Source of the DNA: Brevibacterium yomogidense
Lineage (GTDB): Bacteria; Actinomycetota; Actinomycetes; Actinomycetales; Brevibacteriaceae
NCBI RefSeq assembly: GCF_900163715.1
Contig: NZ_FWFF01000001.1
Coordinates: 310,001-374,000 of the forward strand
Direction of reading: 5' to 3'
DNA length: 64,000 bases
Shown here: positions 43,575 through 53,163 of the stretch, one piece after another
Position numbering within the stretch: the stretch's first letter is position 1
Layout of the letters: each line of letters starts with the position of its first letter
Notes under the pieces: generated by a model
What the model saw: only the letters and a program-made list of their open reading frames with translations
Told to the model about the DNA's origin: nothing
The model's database searches: none
Position numbers and translations under genes: made by a program

Positions 43575-44327
43575 TCAGCGTTCGGCCGCCAGGAGCTCCA
43601 CGTAGGCGCGGGCGATCGGGTCCATCGCCTCTTGGAGGGCAGGTTCCGCGTCCGCCACCGGCGCGACGACCTCATCGACCGTCAACCCGCCCGGCAGGGA
43701 GGACCCGTCCTTCGCCCAGCCGCGCAGCAAGGCCGCATCGGCCTCGAAGTGGAACTGCGTGCCCCACGCCGACCCCACCCGGAACGCCTGGATCGGCGCG
43801 TCCGTCCCGTCGACCAGATGCGTCGCCCCGTCGGGCAGCTCCATCTGCAGCCCGTGCCACAGCACCACGGGGAACTCCGCGGGAACACGCGAGAAGAGCG
43901 GATCGTCAGCCGCCTCCGCACGCAGGTGCCCCGTCATGAGCCCCACCTGCGGAACCTCTCGCTGAACGACCGGTCGCCCAAGCGCCTCGGCGAGCATCTC
44001 GCCGCCCAGGCAGATGTTCACGCTCGTGAACTCCCCTGCGACCGACGCGAGGAGGAGCTCACGCACCGCGGGGAACCACGGGTTCCGCTCATCGTCCATC
44101 GGCCCGTCCTGACCGCCCAGGACGACGAGGCCCACCCCGGGTTCCCGCAGCTCCTCGAGCGTCGGCAGGTGGGCGAGCGCCGCGTCCCGCTCGACCGCAC
44201 CGCACGACTTCGCCTCGCGGTAGGGGCGACGCACATCCAGGGTCGCCCCCGCCGCCTCCAGCCAACGACCGAATCGGCGCGCATCCGTGCCGTCCTCGTG
44301 CTCGATGACGATGATGCGAACGGTCAT
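43575..44327 (-). CDS. Class I glutamine amidotransferase-like protein
   Basis: The 250-residue protein is a stand-alone GATase1 domain: VVLGGQDGPMDD, the nucleophile Cys in VNICLGGEMLAEALG, and the catalytic His in GTQFHFEAD. Relatives include GMP synthase-like amidotransferases and gamma-glutamyl hydrolases acting on unknown amines. ATG 44327 follows GGAAAGGA. It has no operon partner. The 231-bp gap to its right (44328-44558) holds only short direct repeats (CGGGCCACCG) and no gene. Confidence 0.85.
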   Translation of the reverse strand: MTVRIIVIEHEDGTDARRFGRWLEAAGATLDVRRPYREAKSCGAVERDAALAHLPTLEELREPGVGLVVLGGQDGPMDDERNPWFPAVRELLLASVAGEFTSVNICLGGEMLAEALGRPVVQREVPQVGLMTGHLRAEAADDPLFSRVPAEFPVVLWHGLQMELPDGATHLVDGTDAPIQAFRVGSAWGTQFHFEADAALLRGWAKDGSSLPGGLTVDEVVAPVADAEPALQEAMDPIARAYVELLAAER

Positions 44328-44558
44328 GGGAGTCCTTTCCGACGACGAGACGATGAGGCACAACGGGCGCGCACGGGGTCTGAGGGCTCACGATCACGGT
44401 CCGCAGCGGCCATCTCACGGTACACGGATGGACCGCGCACTCGGCCTCGGCGTCCGGGCCACCGACGTGTGCCCGGGCCACCGGACTGTGCCTGGGACCT
44501 CGGCTGGCTTGGCTGGTCACCTCGGCGCGCTCCGTCGGGACGACGAGGGCTCAGGAAC

Positions 44559-45155
44559 TCAGGCGCCGGGGAACAGCCCTGCCAGTTCGCGCACCGTCTC
44601 GTCGAAGAGTGCCAGCGGGTCGGAGTCCTTGCCGTCGAACTCCTCCTGCGCGAAGGACTGCCACGCGATCCGCCAGGTGGCGGTCACGACCTCCGCGACC
44701 ACCAGTCCCTGGAGCGCCCCCAGAGCGTCGCGCCGCACGAGCTCTCTGCTGAGCGCCTCGACCATGCTCCGCTCCTGCCGCGCCACCACCCGCACCATCT
44801 CCGGCTCATGGACCAGCAGGCGGGAGATCCGGCGGAAGTCACGCTGCTCGACCTCGTGGGAGAAGAGCTCGCGCGCCACTGCCAGCAGGTCCTCGAGGAT
44901 GCCCGCGGCGCTGGTGTGCGCACTCTCGTGCCCCACCAGCGCGTCGATCAGCCCCTGCTGACCGGGCATGAGCGCGTGCTCCTTGGACGCGTAGTACCGG
45001 AAGACGGTGCGTTCGGAGACCCCCACCCGCGCAGCGATGTCCCCGATCGTCGTCGCGTCCAGGCCCTGCTGCTCGACCAGGTCCAGCGCAGCGCTCTGGA
45101 TGTCGCGGAGCATGCGAGCGCGGTGCTCTTCTCGGATTCCCACGGTTCGGCTCAT
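44559..45155 (-). CDS. TetR family transcriptional regulator
   Basis: The 198-residue regulator has the TetR DNA-binding domain: RDIQSAALDLVEQQGLDATT, DIAARVGVSERTVFRYYASK. A variable helical ligand domain follows. It is divergent from a DHA2 drug exporter, and the 143-bp gap holds matched TGTCA/TGACA half-sites, so it very probably represses the exporter and itself. The chosen ATG 45155 begins the conserved part. A perfect TATAAT (-10) lies upstream on the same strand at 45201-45206. Confidence 0.9.
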   Translation of the reverse strand: MSRTVGIREEHRARMLRDIQSAALDLVEQQGLDATTIGDIAARVGVSERTVFRYYASKEHALMPGQQGLIDALVGHESAHTSAAGILEDLLAVARELFSHEVEQRDFRRISRLLVHEPEMVRVVARQERSMVEALSRELVRRDALGALQGLVVAEVVTATWRIAWQSFAQEEFDGKDSDPLALFDETVRELAGLFPGA

Positions 45156-45200
45156 TTCGTGACGGAGTGCGGCCTGTCGGGCCGAGGATGCCTCCTCAGC

Positions 45201-45257
45201 ATTATATGCGTCACACACTGACAGGTTTGGCTTATGAAAGATGTCAGACCATGACAT
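45201..45257. promoter_or_regulatory. Divergent promoter/operator region of the TetR and MFS genes
   Basis: On the minus strand TATAAT (45201-45206) is a consensus -10 for the TetR gene. On the plus strand ATGTCA (45241-45246) and TGACAT (45252-45257) form a perfect 6-bp inverted repeat with a 5-nt centre, and a further CTGACA lies at 45218-45223. These are likely TetR-type operator half-sites. Confidence 0.6.
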
Positions 45258-45298
45258 GATGCGTGACGGTTCACATCACACAGATAGAGGTAGCCCCG

Positions 45299-46813
45299 AT
45301 GGCTCAGTCCGCCGAAGGCACGACGTCCACCCACTCCGCACCGGCCGCGCAGGCCTCACCAGCCCGTCCTGCCCCACCGGCCCCACCTGCTCTGTCGACG
45401 AAGCAGCTCACCGGGATCATCGGCGCACTCGCGCTCGGCGCGTTCCTCATGATCCTCAATGAGACCGTGCTCACCGTGGCGCTGCCCTCGATCATGGCCG
45501 ACTACGACGTGACGGCGGAGACGGGACAGTGGCTCACCACCGGGTTCCTGCTCACCATGGCCGTGGTCATCCCCCTGACCGGCTACCTGATCCAGCGCTT
45601 CACCCTGCGGAGCCTGTTCGTCTTCGCGCTGTCCAGCTTCCTCGTCGGCATCCTCCTGGCGATCGTCGCGCCGGGCTTCAGCGTCCTGCTGCTCGCGCGC
45701 ATCATCCAGGCGATCGGCACCGCCATCGTGCTGCCGCTGCTCATGAGCACCACCCTGAGCCTGGTCCCGGTCCAGCACCGCGGAATGGTCATGGGCCTGA
45801 ACTCGATCGTGATCGCAGTGGGCCCCGCCATCGGCCCGACTGTGTCCGGCATCATCGTCAATTCGCTGTCGTGGCGCTGGATCTTCGGTGTCATGCTGCC
45901 ACTCGCCGCAGTCATCCTGATCGTCGGAATCGTCTTCATCAAGGTGCCCTCGACCACGCGACGGCTACCGGTGGACGTCTTCTCCGTCGTCCTCTCCGCC
46001 TTCGCGTTCGGCGGACTGGTCTACGCGATCTCCACCTTCGGCAGCGTGCTGGACAGCCCGACGATCCCGCTGGTCAGCCTCGTGGTCGGCCTCGCCGCAC
46101 TGGCCCTCTTCATCGTCCGCCAGCTCCGACTGACCCGCACCGGCCGTGAGCTGCTGAACCTGCAGCCGTTCACGAACCGCACCTTCACGCTCAGCGTCAC
46201 CATGATCATGATCGCCATGGGCACGCTCCTGGGAACGGTGGTCATCCTGCCGATCTTCCTGCAGAACGGCAGCGGCCTGAGCACCATGACGATCGGCATG
46301 ATGCTGCTTCCCGGTGGACTCATCCAGGTCGCGGTGGGACCGATCTTCGGCCGCGTCTTCGACCGCCACGGCCCGCGCCCGGTGCTGATCCCCGGCGCCC
46401 TCATGCTGGCGCTGGGCCAGTGGCTGTTCACCACCATCGACCCGAGCACTGCACCGGGCCTCATCGTCGCGTTCCACACGATCTTCTGCATCGGGCTCGC
46501 CATGCTGATGACCGGTCTGCTGTCTGCCGCGCTGAGCGACGTCCCGCATCATCTGTACGGCCACGGCTCCGCCATCTTCAACACCGGCCAGCAGCTGGGC
46601 GGCGCGATCGGCACGACGATCTTCGTGACCGTCATGAGCGCCGTGGCAGCCGCAGAGACCACTGGCGGCTCCGCGCTGGTCGACGGGCTCTTCCACGGCG
46701 CTCGCATCGCGTTCATCATCGGCGGGATCCTCGCGACGATCGCCGTCGTCTGCGCCCCGTTCATCAAGGCCCCCAAGCGCGCGGACGTCATCGTCTCCCA
46801 CGACGAGGCGTGA
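45299..46813 (+). CDS. DHA2 family MFS exporter (EmrB/QacA type)
   Basis: The 504-residue protein has about fourteen membrane segments after a Pro/Ala-rich tail. MILNETVLTVALPSIMADY in the first helix, the region after helix 2 (TGYLIQRFTLRSLFVFAL) and the antiporter motif C region (GLNSIVIAVGPAIGPTVSG) mark the EmrB/QacA family of proton-driven drug exporters. It is controlled by the divergent TetR regulator on position and operator evidence. ATG 45299 follows AGAGG at 8 nt. Confidence 0.9.
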   Translation: MAQSAEGTTSTHSAPAAQASPARPAPPAPPALSTKQLTGIIGALALGAFLMILNETVLTVALPSIMADYDVTAETGQWLTTGFLLTMAVVIPLTGYLIQRFTLRSLFVFALSSFLVGILLAIVAPGFSVLLLARIIQAIGTAIVLPLLMSTTLSLVPVQHRGMVMGLNSIVIAVGPAIGPTVSGIIVNSLSWRWIFGVMLPLAAVILIVGIVFIKVPSTTRRLPVDVFSVVLSAFAFGGLVYAISTFGSVLDSPTIPLVSLVVGLAALALFIVRQLRLTRTGRELLNLQPFTNRTFTLSVTMIMIAMGTLLGTVVILPIFLQNGSGLSTMTIGMMLLPGGLIQVAVGPIFGRVFDRHGPRPVLIPGALMLALGQWLFTTIDPSTAPGLIVAFHTIFCIGLAMLMTGLLSAALSDVPHHLYGHGSAIFNTGQQLGGAIGTTIFVTVMSAVAAAETTGGSALVDGLFHGARIAFIIGGILATIAVVCAPFIKAPKRADVIVSHDEA

Positions 46814-46864
46814 CCCCCGGCACCGCAGTGGCCTGACTCCCGGTCACTGAACCGGTCACAGTGC

Positions 46865-46898
46865 GCGATGCCCCCGGCCATACCGCCGGGGGCATCGC
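46865..46898. terminator. Bidirectional hairpin terminator
   Basis: GCGATGCCCCCGGC and its complement pair over 14 bp around a 6-nt loop, midway between the convergent MFS and isochorismatase-like genes. Confidence 0.8.
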
Positions 46899-46931
46899 TC
46901 ATTCATCCAATGGATGTCCGCACCTACGAGC

Positions 46932-47555
46932 TCACGCCCCCGTCGCCGACGCCGGCAGGTTGCTGCCCTCGATCGGATCGCCCGACTCCAGCGCCCGCAG
47001 CCATGTCGCGGTGTCGCTGACCGCCGCGAAGTTCGAGTTCAGCAGCGTCATGAGGGTCTCGTGGACCTGCTGCGCCGGGACGCTCCCCTGCGCGTTGGTC
47101 AGATTGACCGCACCGGTGGAGTCGGACAGGACCTCGACGGCCACGCCCATCGGCTCGGCATCCGCAGCGGTGCCCAGGATGCAGTTGTTGGTCATGTAGC
47201 CGACGAGTGTGATCGTGTCGACGCCGTTCTCCTTCAGCCACTCCGCGAGGTCCGTCTCCGGGAAGACGCTCGCGACCGACTTCGTCGCACGCTTCCATCC
47301 GTCGTGTGAGCGCGACTCCACATCCGCATGGAGCTTCTGGCCCTCGGACCCCTCTGCGAAGACGGGGAACCCCTCCGGATACTGGTGCTGGACCACCGCG
47401 GTGGGCACACCGGCCTGCTGCGCCGCGTCGAGGACGCGCACGATGTTCGCGACCGACTCGTCGCGCGGCGGGTACTGGATGGCGAGCGGCCCCTCGGCAT
47501 CGAAGTAGTCGTTCTGGACGTCGACGACGATGAGGGCGCGGCGGGGAGCGGACAT
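46932..47555 (-). CDS. Isochorismatase-like cysteine hydrolase
   Basis: The 207-residue protein has the catalytic triad pattern of the family: the Asp in RALIVVDVQNDYF, the Lys near RATKSVASVF, and the nucleophile Cys in GYMTNNCILGTAADA, just before a typical cis-peptide region. Members hydrolyse amides such as nicotinamide or N-carbamoyl compounds, or the isochorismate ether; substrate unknown. ATG 47555 follows AGGAGGA. It is divergent from a GlxA-type regulator that may control it. Confidence 0.87.
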   Translation of the reverse strand: MSAPRRALIVVDVQNDYFDAEGPLAIQYPPRDESVANIVRVLDAAQQAGVPTAVVQHQYPEGFPVFAEGSEGQKLHADVESRSHDGWKRATKSVASVFPETDLAEWLKENGVDTITLVGYMTNNCILGTAADAEPMGVAVEVLSDSTGAVNLTNAQGSVPAQQVHETLMTLLNSNFAAVSDTATWLRALESGDPIEGSNLPASATGA

Positions 47556-47692
47556 GAGGTTCCTCCTGGTGTGCGCGGCGCTGCCTGCGGCTGCGGCATC
47601 GCCTGATCGAATTCTGCTGACATCCAGCATCCCCGCATCGAGGCGCGTACCGTGAGTGGCATGGATGCGCATGATCGATGGAATCAGGCCAC

Positions 47693-48640
47693 ATGAAGGT
47701 CGCGGTCCACGTCTTCGACGGGATCTCCCTCTTCCACACGTCCGCGCCCGTCACGGTGTTCGGAGAGGTCGCGCGGCTGGGACTCGCCGACGACTGGGAG
47801 GTCGAGCTCTGGAGCGACACCCCGGGAACGATCCGCACAGCAGAGGGCATCGAGTTCTCACCGATCGCCGGACCCAGCGCGGTACAGCACGCAGACATCC
47901 TGATCCTCCCCTCCTGGCACGAGGACCTGCGCGCCTCCCCCACGGCCCTCACGGATCTCATCCGCACCGCGCACGGCCGGAGCACCTCGGTCGTGGGCCT
48001 GTGCCTGGGAGCGTTCCCGCTGGCGGAGGCGGGCACCCTCGAGGGTCGCTCCGCCGTCACCCACTGGGCAGCGAGCAGCACCTTCGCGCATCGCTTCCCC
48101 GGCGTGGACGTGGACCAGTCCGCCCTCTACATCGACCACGGCGACGTGCTCACGTCAGCCGGGACGGCCTCGGCGCTGGATGCCTGCCTGCACATCGTCC
48201 GCGAACAGCTGGGGGCCTCGGCGGCGGCCCGAGTCGCGCGCCAGCTCGTCATCGCGCCGCACCGCGAGGGCGGGCAGGCCCAGTACGTCGAGCGCCCGCT
48301 GCCCGCAGACGACGGGCACGGCGCCCTGGGCGAGGTGATCGAGTGGGCACTCGCGCACCTCGACCGCCCGCTGTCCGTCGACGACCTGGCGGAGCAGGCC
48401 CACATGAGCCGTCGGAACTTCACGCGCCGGTTCCAGGAGGTCACGGGCACCAGCCCCGCCGCGTGGGTCCGGTCACGGCGGCTCGATCAGGCCCGCTCTC
48501 TCCTGGAGACCACATCCTGGCCGATCTCTCGCATCGCGGCGGACTGCGGGTTCAGCAGCCCCGTGACATTCCGCCAGCGCTTCGTCGCCGCATACGCCAC
48601 GACCCCCACGTCGTATCGGACGCGCTTCGCCCAGACCTGA
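47693..48640 (+). CDS. GlxA-type AraC family regulator with DJ-1/PfpI domain
   Basis: The 315-residue protein has an N-terminal DJ-1/PfpI-like domain (VHVFDGISLFHTSAPVTVFG, and VVGLCLGAFPLAEAG with the nucleophile-elbow Cys) and a C-terminal AraC double helix-turn-helix (LDRPLSVDDLAEQAHMSRRN, RIAADCGFSSPVTFRQRF). GlxA-type regulators sense small nitrogenous metabolites. It is divergent from the isochorismatase-like hydrolase, a frequent target arrangement. ATG 47693 matches the conserved start; an ATG 15 nt upstream is also in frame. Confidence 0.87.
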   Translation: MKVAVHVFDGISLFHTSAPVTVFGEVARLGLADDWEVELWSDTPGTIRTAEGIEFSPIAGPSAVQHADILILPSWHEDLRASPTALTDLIRTAHGRSTSVVGLCLGAFPLAEAGTLEGRSAVTHWAASSTFAHRFPGVDVDQSALYIDHGDVLTSAGTASALDACLHIVREQLGASAAARVARQLVIAPHREGGQAQYVERPLPADDGHGALGEVIEWALAHLDRPLSVDDLAEQAHMSRRNFTRRFQEVTGTSPAAWVRSRRLDQARSLLETTSWPISRIAADCGFSSPVTFRQRFVAAYATTPTSYRTRFAQT

Positions 48641-48666
48641 CGCCGGATCTCTGAGAGACTCGTCCC

Positions 48667-49383
48667 ATGCGTATGCGACGCCTCCTCGAGGCTGAACGGG
48701 ACGAGCTGGGCGAGGCCCTGTCGACCCACCGCACCGGGGTCAGCGGGCAGGCACTGCTCCTCATCGCCGGCATGTGGGCAGTCGTCACCGTGCTGTTCGT
48801 CCTGCACCCCTTCATGACTCAGGCCGGAGTCATCGTCAATTCCGCCATCATCGCCGTCGTCTGCGTCGTGCTGCTGTTCGTCGTGCTCACCGCGGAGACG
48901 CTCGTCGTCTGCGAGAAGGGGCTCGCAGTGGGGGCGACCATCCCCCTCCGTCCCCTCTTCGTGATCCGGTACGAGCAGATCGTTCCCGGGTCCCTCGTGC
49001 CGGTGACCCGCGCGCAGCGGTACGCCGCGACGACGAAGCCTCGCGGCCGCTCCTCATCGGTGCGCGTCGATATCGGCGCAACGCAGGGGATCCACTTCGT
49101 CGGGCCGGAGATCCAGCCCGCCACCCGTCCCCGCACCCGCACTGCGCCGCTCACCTCGACCGCTCCCCGCGCCGTCGACGGGCGCGTCATCTGGTTCGCG
49201 TCGACGGGGAAGACCCCGCCCTCCGCCGTCACCGCGCAGATCGCGCAGGCGGCGCGTCGCCGAGGCCTGCACGCCCTGGCGGACGCGACGGACGCGGCAC
49301 CCGCCCGGGAACTGACGAAGAATCCCGCGGATCGCCACTCCCTGCTGCCCGGCTACCCGCCCGTCAGCCCCGACTTCCGCTGA
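48667..49383 (+). CDS. Membrane protein of unknown function
   Basis: The 238-residue protein has two hydrophobic segments in the first 80 residues (LLLIAGMWAVVTVLFVL, and IIAVVCVVLLFVVLTAETLVV). A cytoplasmic part that may be PH-like begins CEKGLAVGATIPLRPLFVIRYEQIVPG, cited here in pieces (VVCEKGLAVG, FVIRYEQIVPG). No family recognised. It overlaps the convergent selB gene by 20 bp at the 3' end. Confidence 0.65.
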   Translation: MRMRRLLEAERDELGEALSTHRTGVSGQALLLIAGMWAVVTVLFVLHPFMTQAGVIVNSAIIAVVCVVLLFVVLTAETLVVCEKGLAVGATIPLRPLFVIRYEQIVPGSLVPVTRAQRYAATTKPRGRSSSVRVDIGATQGIHFVGPEIQPATRPRTRTAPLTSTAPRAVDGRVIWFASTGKTPPSAVTAQIAQAARRRGLHALADATDAAPARELTKNPADRHSLLPGYPPVSPDFR

Positions 49384-51493
49384 CCGGCTCGCCGGCGGCC
49401 TCCCGGTGGCCGACGATCTCCCGGTGCCCGGCGTCCACCCGCCGCGTCCACCCACGGGAATCCAGGTGCTCCAGCAGCGGGATCACGGTCCTCCGCGTCG
49501 TGTCGAGTGCCTGCCGTGCCTCACTCGTAGTGAACGGCTGCTCCAAATCGGACAGCACCCGCATCGCCCGCGCCGGAGCCTGCGGTCCCAGCACGATGCT
49601 GTCGCCCTGACCTGCGGTTCCACCGCGCGCACCCGCTCCCCCGCGAGCATCCAGACCGCCCAAGCGGATCAGCCTGCCCTGTGCCTCCGCCGCCGCGATC
49701 TCCCGCGGTCCCAGCTGCAGACGGTCCAGGACCCGGGCCTCCGGCGCCCGGAACGGGCTGCGCGCCCACTCCTCCTCGAGTTCCCAGATCGCCGGTTCCG
49801 CGGCCCCCATGCTGCGCACCGCATCCGCAGAGCGGATCCGACCCGCCTCGACGACGAGTCCGGCCTTCCGCACGATCGCGGTCAGCAGCGCCGAGGTCGC
49901 CCGCGCCGCCTGCTGCCCGTCACCACTCCTCGCCTCGCCCGAGGCCCGCCGGCCGCCCGTCACCCGGTCCGCTGCGCCGTCGCCCGCCGACCGGTCGGCC
50001 CCCGCGCCGCCGCCGAGGTCCGGCAGACCGAGGCGATCCACCGCCGCCTTGCCGGTCAGTCCGGGGGACAGCGGGTCCGCAGCGTGATCGGCCGTGACCG
50101 CGTCCCGCAGCATCTGCGCCCAGACGTCGAGCCGCTCCGCATCCACCAGCAGGTCACGCACCAGGATGACTCCGCTCGGCAATCCGGCTGAGCCCGCTTC
50201 GCGGTCGTCACCACCGCGTCTCTCCGATCCACGACCCTCCTCAGGTGGGACCGATCGGGCGGCGTCACCTCCACGCCCTTCCCCCGGCACGGCCACGCCC
50301 AGGGAGGTCAGCACGGCGACCGGCACGGCGCCTCGGCGGCGGACTTCGTGGACGAGGTCGCCTTCAGCACTCATCCCGGCCAGCGTCTCCGCCCGACGCC
50401 GACCGTCGCCGCGCCGCGCCAGCTCCGGCGGATCGACGTCGAGCACCTGCACTCCCGCGCGCACCGCGCGACTGCCCGTGGACCGCAGCAGGATCCGGTC
50501 GCCCACAGTGAGCGGCAGAGGCCTGGCCAGGGCGAGGCGGGCGTGCTCGGCACCCAGCGGCCGCAGCCGCGCCTGCACGGCGGCGGTGCCCACGTGGACC
50601 GCCAGCTCCCGCGGCGCATCCTCGAAGTCCTCGCCTGTCATCCTGCGCACGTCGACGGTGTCGGTGAGCGACCAGGCTCCGGGCGTCAGCAACACGTCGC
50701 CGCGCCCGAGGTCGTCTGCACCGATACCGCGCAGATTCACTGCCGCGCGGGTCACCGGCGTCACTGCGTCCACGGACTCGTCATGGCTCTGCAGCCCGCG
50801 GATCGTCACCGTCGCACGGGCCTTCTCGCGGACCTTCTCACCTGCGATGACGAGTGTGTCGTCCGGCTTCAGCACCCCGGCTCCGAGCGTGCCGGTCACC
50901 ACCGTCCCGGCGCCGGAGATGCTGAAGGCCCGGTCGATCCACATCCGCACGCGCGCACCGGTGTCCGGCTCAGGCACCTCCGCGAGCACGCGATCGAGCG
51001 CGCCCCGCAGCGCGTCGAGCCCCTCCCCCGTGGTGCCGGAGACCGCGATCGCCTCCGCATCGGCGAGGCCAGTCCCTGCGAGCTCCGTGCGGGACCGGGC
51101 GACGACCTCGGGAACGGAGTCCGGGGCGAGGTCCATCCGGGTCACGACGAGCAGGCCCCGCCGGATGCCCAGCGCCGCGATCGCGTCGCGGTGATCGTCC
51201 GACTGCGGCATCCAGCCCTCATCGGCGGCGACGACGAAGAGCACGATCGGCGCGGGGCCGACGCCGGCGAGCATGTTGCCCAGGAAGCGCTCGTGGCCCG
51301 GCACGTCGACGAAGGACACCTCGCGGCCGCTGGGCAGCCGCGTCCACGCGAAGCCCAGGTCGATCGTGAGGCCGCGCCGCTTCTCCTCGTCCCACCGGTC
51401 CGGCTCGATGCCCGTGAGCGCTCTCACCAGCGTCGACTTACCGTGATCCACATGCCCGGCCGTCGCGATGACGAACGAACCCGCACGCGTCAT
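49364..51493 (-). CDS. selB: Selenocysteine-specific translation elongation factor SelB
   Basis: The 709-residue protein begins with the EF-Tu-like GTPase: G1 GHVDHGKST (residues 13-21), the SelB switch RGLTIDLGFAW, G3 DVPGHERFL, and TRMD as G4. The second domain carries FSISGAGTVVTGT. C-terminal winged-helix domains should bind the SECIS hairpin in the mRNA. SelB brings Sec-tRNA to in-frame UGA codons. A long Gly/Ala/Arg-rich insertion around residues 390-530 makes it longer than E. coli SelB. Its start overlaps the selA stop by 4 nt. The presence of selA, selC, selD and formate dehydrogenase genes nearby supports a working system. Confidence 0.95.
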   Translation of the reverse strand: MTRAGSFVIATAGHVDHGKSTLVRALTGIEPDRWDEEKRRGLTIDLGFAWTRLPSGREVSFVDVPGHERFLGNMLAGVGPAPIVLFVVAADEGWMPQSDDHRDAIAALGIRRGLLVVTRMDLAPDSVPEVVARSRTELAGTGLADAEAIAVSGTTGEGLDALRGALDRVLAEVPEPDTGARVRMWIDRAFSISGAGTVVTGTLGAGVLKPDDTLVIAGEKVREKARATVTIRGLQSHDESVDAVTPVTRAAVNLRGIGADDLGRGDVLLTPGAWSLTDTVDVRRMTGEDFEDAPRELAVHVGTAAVQARLRPLGAEHARLALARPLPLTVGDRILLRSTGSRAVRAGVQVLDVDPPELARRGDGRRRAETLAGMSAEGDLVHEVRRRGAVPVAVLTSLGVAVPGEGRGGDAARSVPPEEGRGSERRGGDDREAGSAGLPSGVILVRDLLVDAERLDVWAQMLRDAVTADHAADPLSPGLTGKAAVDRLGLPDLGGGAGADRSAGDGAADRVTGGRRASGEARSGDGQQAARATSALLTAIVRKAGLVVEAGRIRSADAVRSMGAAEPAIWELEEEWARSPFRAPEARVLDRLQLGPREIAAAEAQGRLIRLGGLDARGGAGARGGTAGQGDSIVLGPQAPARAMRVLSDLEQPFTTSEARQALDTTRRTVIPLLEHLDSRGWTRRVDAGHREIVGHREAAGEPVSGSRG

Positions 51494-52935
51494 CGGGAGT
51501 CGGCCTCCGGGGTCAGGTCCGCGAGCACGTCGACGATCGCGGTCGCGATGTCCACGTCGCGGTGCTCGGGCACGCAGCGCAGGTCGAGCAGACAGCGGCC
51601 CTCGTGGACCCGGCCCACGATCGCGGGGGTGCCGGTGCGCAGGGGTGCGGCCGCGGCCTCGGGCAGGGCGAGCGCCCAGCCGGGCAGGTCGACACCTGTG
51701 CCGCCGCCTCCGCCCACGCGGCCGGCGTGCGGGACCACCGTCGCGGCGATGAGACGTGGGTGCTCCTCCTGATCCGCACGTGTCGCCACCTGCGCCTCGA
51801 CAGTCGCGGCGAGCCGCTCCGTGCGCAGCCGCAGGACCTCGGGATCCAGGTGGAGTGCCGCGTGGACGGGCGGCTCACCAGCGGTGAGAGTGGCCTCGAG
51901 CGCGGCGAGGGTGAGCTTGTCGGCCCGCACCGCACGGGCCATCGGGTGGCGGGACAGCGTCGCGATGACGTCCGCCCGGCCCAGCAGGATCCCGGCCTGC
52001 GGGCCGCCTAAGAGCTTGTCACCGGAGGCGATGACGACGTCCGCGCCGGCGGCGAGCGCGCTGGCCGCATCCGGCTCCTCCGGCAGCAGCGGCTCCGGTT
52101 CCAGCAGACCGCTGCCCAGGTCCACGATGAGCGGCACGTCCCGGTCGTGGCACAGCGCGGCGAGCTCTGCGATCGTCGGCTCCGCGGTGAAGCCGTCGAT
52201 GCGGAAGTTGGACCGGTGGACGGTGAGGACCGCGCCGATGGGTGGGGCACCGACGGCGCGCAGGTACGCGACGCCGGCCCCCTCGGCGGCGGCGTCCGCA
52301 CGCTCGAACTCCCGGGAGTAGTCGGACAGATGCGTGCGGTTCGTCGTGCCGACCTCGGTGAGCCCCACCCCGGCGGACTCGATGAGGTCGGACAGGCGGA
52401 ACCCTGCACCGATCTCGACGAACTCGCCCCGGCTGAGCAGCACGGACGCGTCCTGGGCGTATGCGGTGGTCGCGAGCAGGAGGGCGGCGGCGCCGTTGTT
52501 GACGATGAGGGCGTCTTCCGCGGCCGGGCAGGAAGCGAGCAGCGCCGCGCGGGCACCGGCGCCTCGGCGGGAGCGGGTGCCGCTGACGAGATCGAACTCG
52601 AGGTCCGTGTATCCGGCCGCATCGACGAGCGCGGCCTGCGCGGCCTCGGACAGCGGCGCCCTGCCCAGGTTCGTGTGGACGAGCACGCCGCTCGCGTTGA
52701 GGACGGGCGTCAGTGAGGAGGCGCGCTGGGTGCCGAGGGCCGCGAGCAGTTCCGTCTGGACGGCCTCGGGCGCGATCTCGCCGGAGCGGGCACGATCCTG
52801 CGTGGCACGGACGAGGCCCTTGACGACGCCTTCCCCCAGCGAGGCGAGCGCGGCTGTCACCTGCGGCAGAGCCAGCAGGGCATCGGTGCGCGGGATGCGG
52901 CGGCGGGGGTCGGCTGCCTCGGGATTCTGTGCCAC
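51490..52935 (-). CDS. selA: L-seryl-tRNA(Sec) selenium transferase SelA
   Basis: The 481-residue PLP enzyme converts seryl-tRNA(Sec) to selenocysteinyl-tRNA(Sec) with selenophosphate. It has VLNASGVLVHTNLGRAPLS, typical of SelA, and the PLP lysine in IASGDKLLGGPQAG, preceded by PLIVDLGSGLL. The length is close to E. coli SelA. The start is GTG 52935, after GAAGGAGG. It lies just downstream of the tRNA-Sec gene on the same strand and overlaps selB, so selC-selA-selB may be one transcription unit. Confidence 0.95.
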   Translation of the reverse strand: MAQNPEAADPRRRIPRTDALLALPQVTAALASLGEGVVKGLVRATQDRARSGEIAPEAVQTELLAALGTQRASSLTPVLNASGVLVHTNLGRAPLSEAAQAALVDAAGYTDLEFDLVSGTRSRRGAGARAALLASCPAAEDALIVNNGAAALLLATTAYAQDASVLLSRGEFVEIGAGFRLSDLIESAGVGLTEVGTTNRTHLSDYSREFERADAAAEGAGVAYLRAVGAPPIGAVLTVHRSNFRIDGFTAEPTIAELAALCHDRDVPLIVDLGSGLLEPEPLLPEEPDAASALAAGADVVIASGDKLLGGPQAGILLGRADVIATLSRHPMARAVRADKLTLAALEATLTAGEPPVHAALHLDPEVLRLRTERLAATVEAQVATRADQEEHPRLIAATVVPHAGRVGGGGGTGVDLPGWALALPEAAAAPLRTGTPAIVGRVHEGRCLLDLRCVPEHRDVDIATAIVDVLADLTPEADSR

Positions 52936-52962
52936 GGGCCCTCCTTCGGACTGCGGGACGCT

Positions 52963-53057
52963 TGGCGGAGGCGGACGGGAATCGAACCCGCCAAGCCCAG
53001 ATACTGGGCTTCGCCGGTTTTGAAGACCGGGACGACCACCAGGACGCGGACGCCTCC
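52963..53057 (-). tRNA. selC: tRNA-Sec (anticodon TCA)
   Basis: The 95-nt sequence on the minus strand has a long acceptor stem (GGAGGCG pairing with CGCCTCC), a T arm with GGTTCGATTCC, an extended variable arm (AAGCCCAG/CTGGGCTT) and a TCA anticodon at 53021-53023. The CCA end is encoded (ending at 52963). Length, long variable arm and UGA-reading anticodon identify selenocysteine tRNA. It lies 28 nt before selA. Confidence 0.95.
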
Positions 53058-53163
53058 GCTCGCGAATCTATCAGGGGTCACGCCCGGGCAGCAGCGCCTG
53101 CGGCAGTTCGCACCGAGGAGCCGCGGGTCGAGGCGTCGAATGCCGAAGATCGACGCTCCGAAT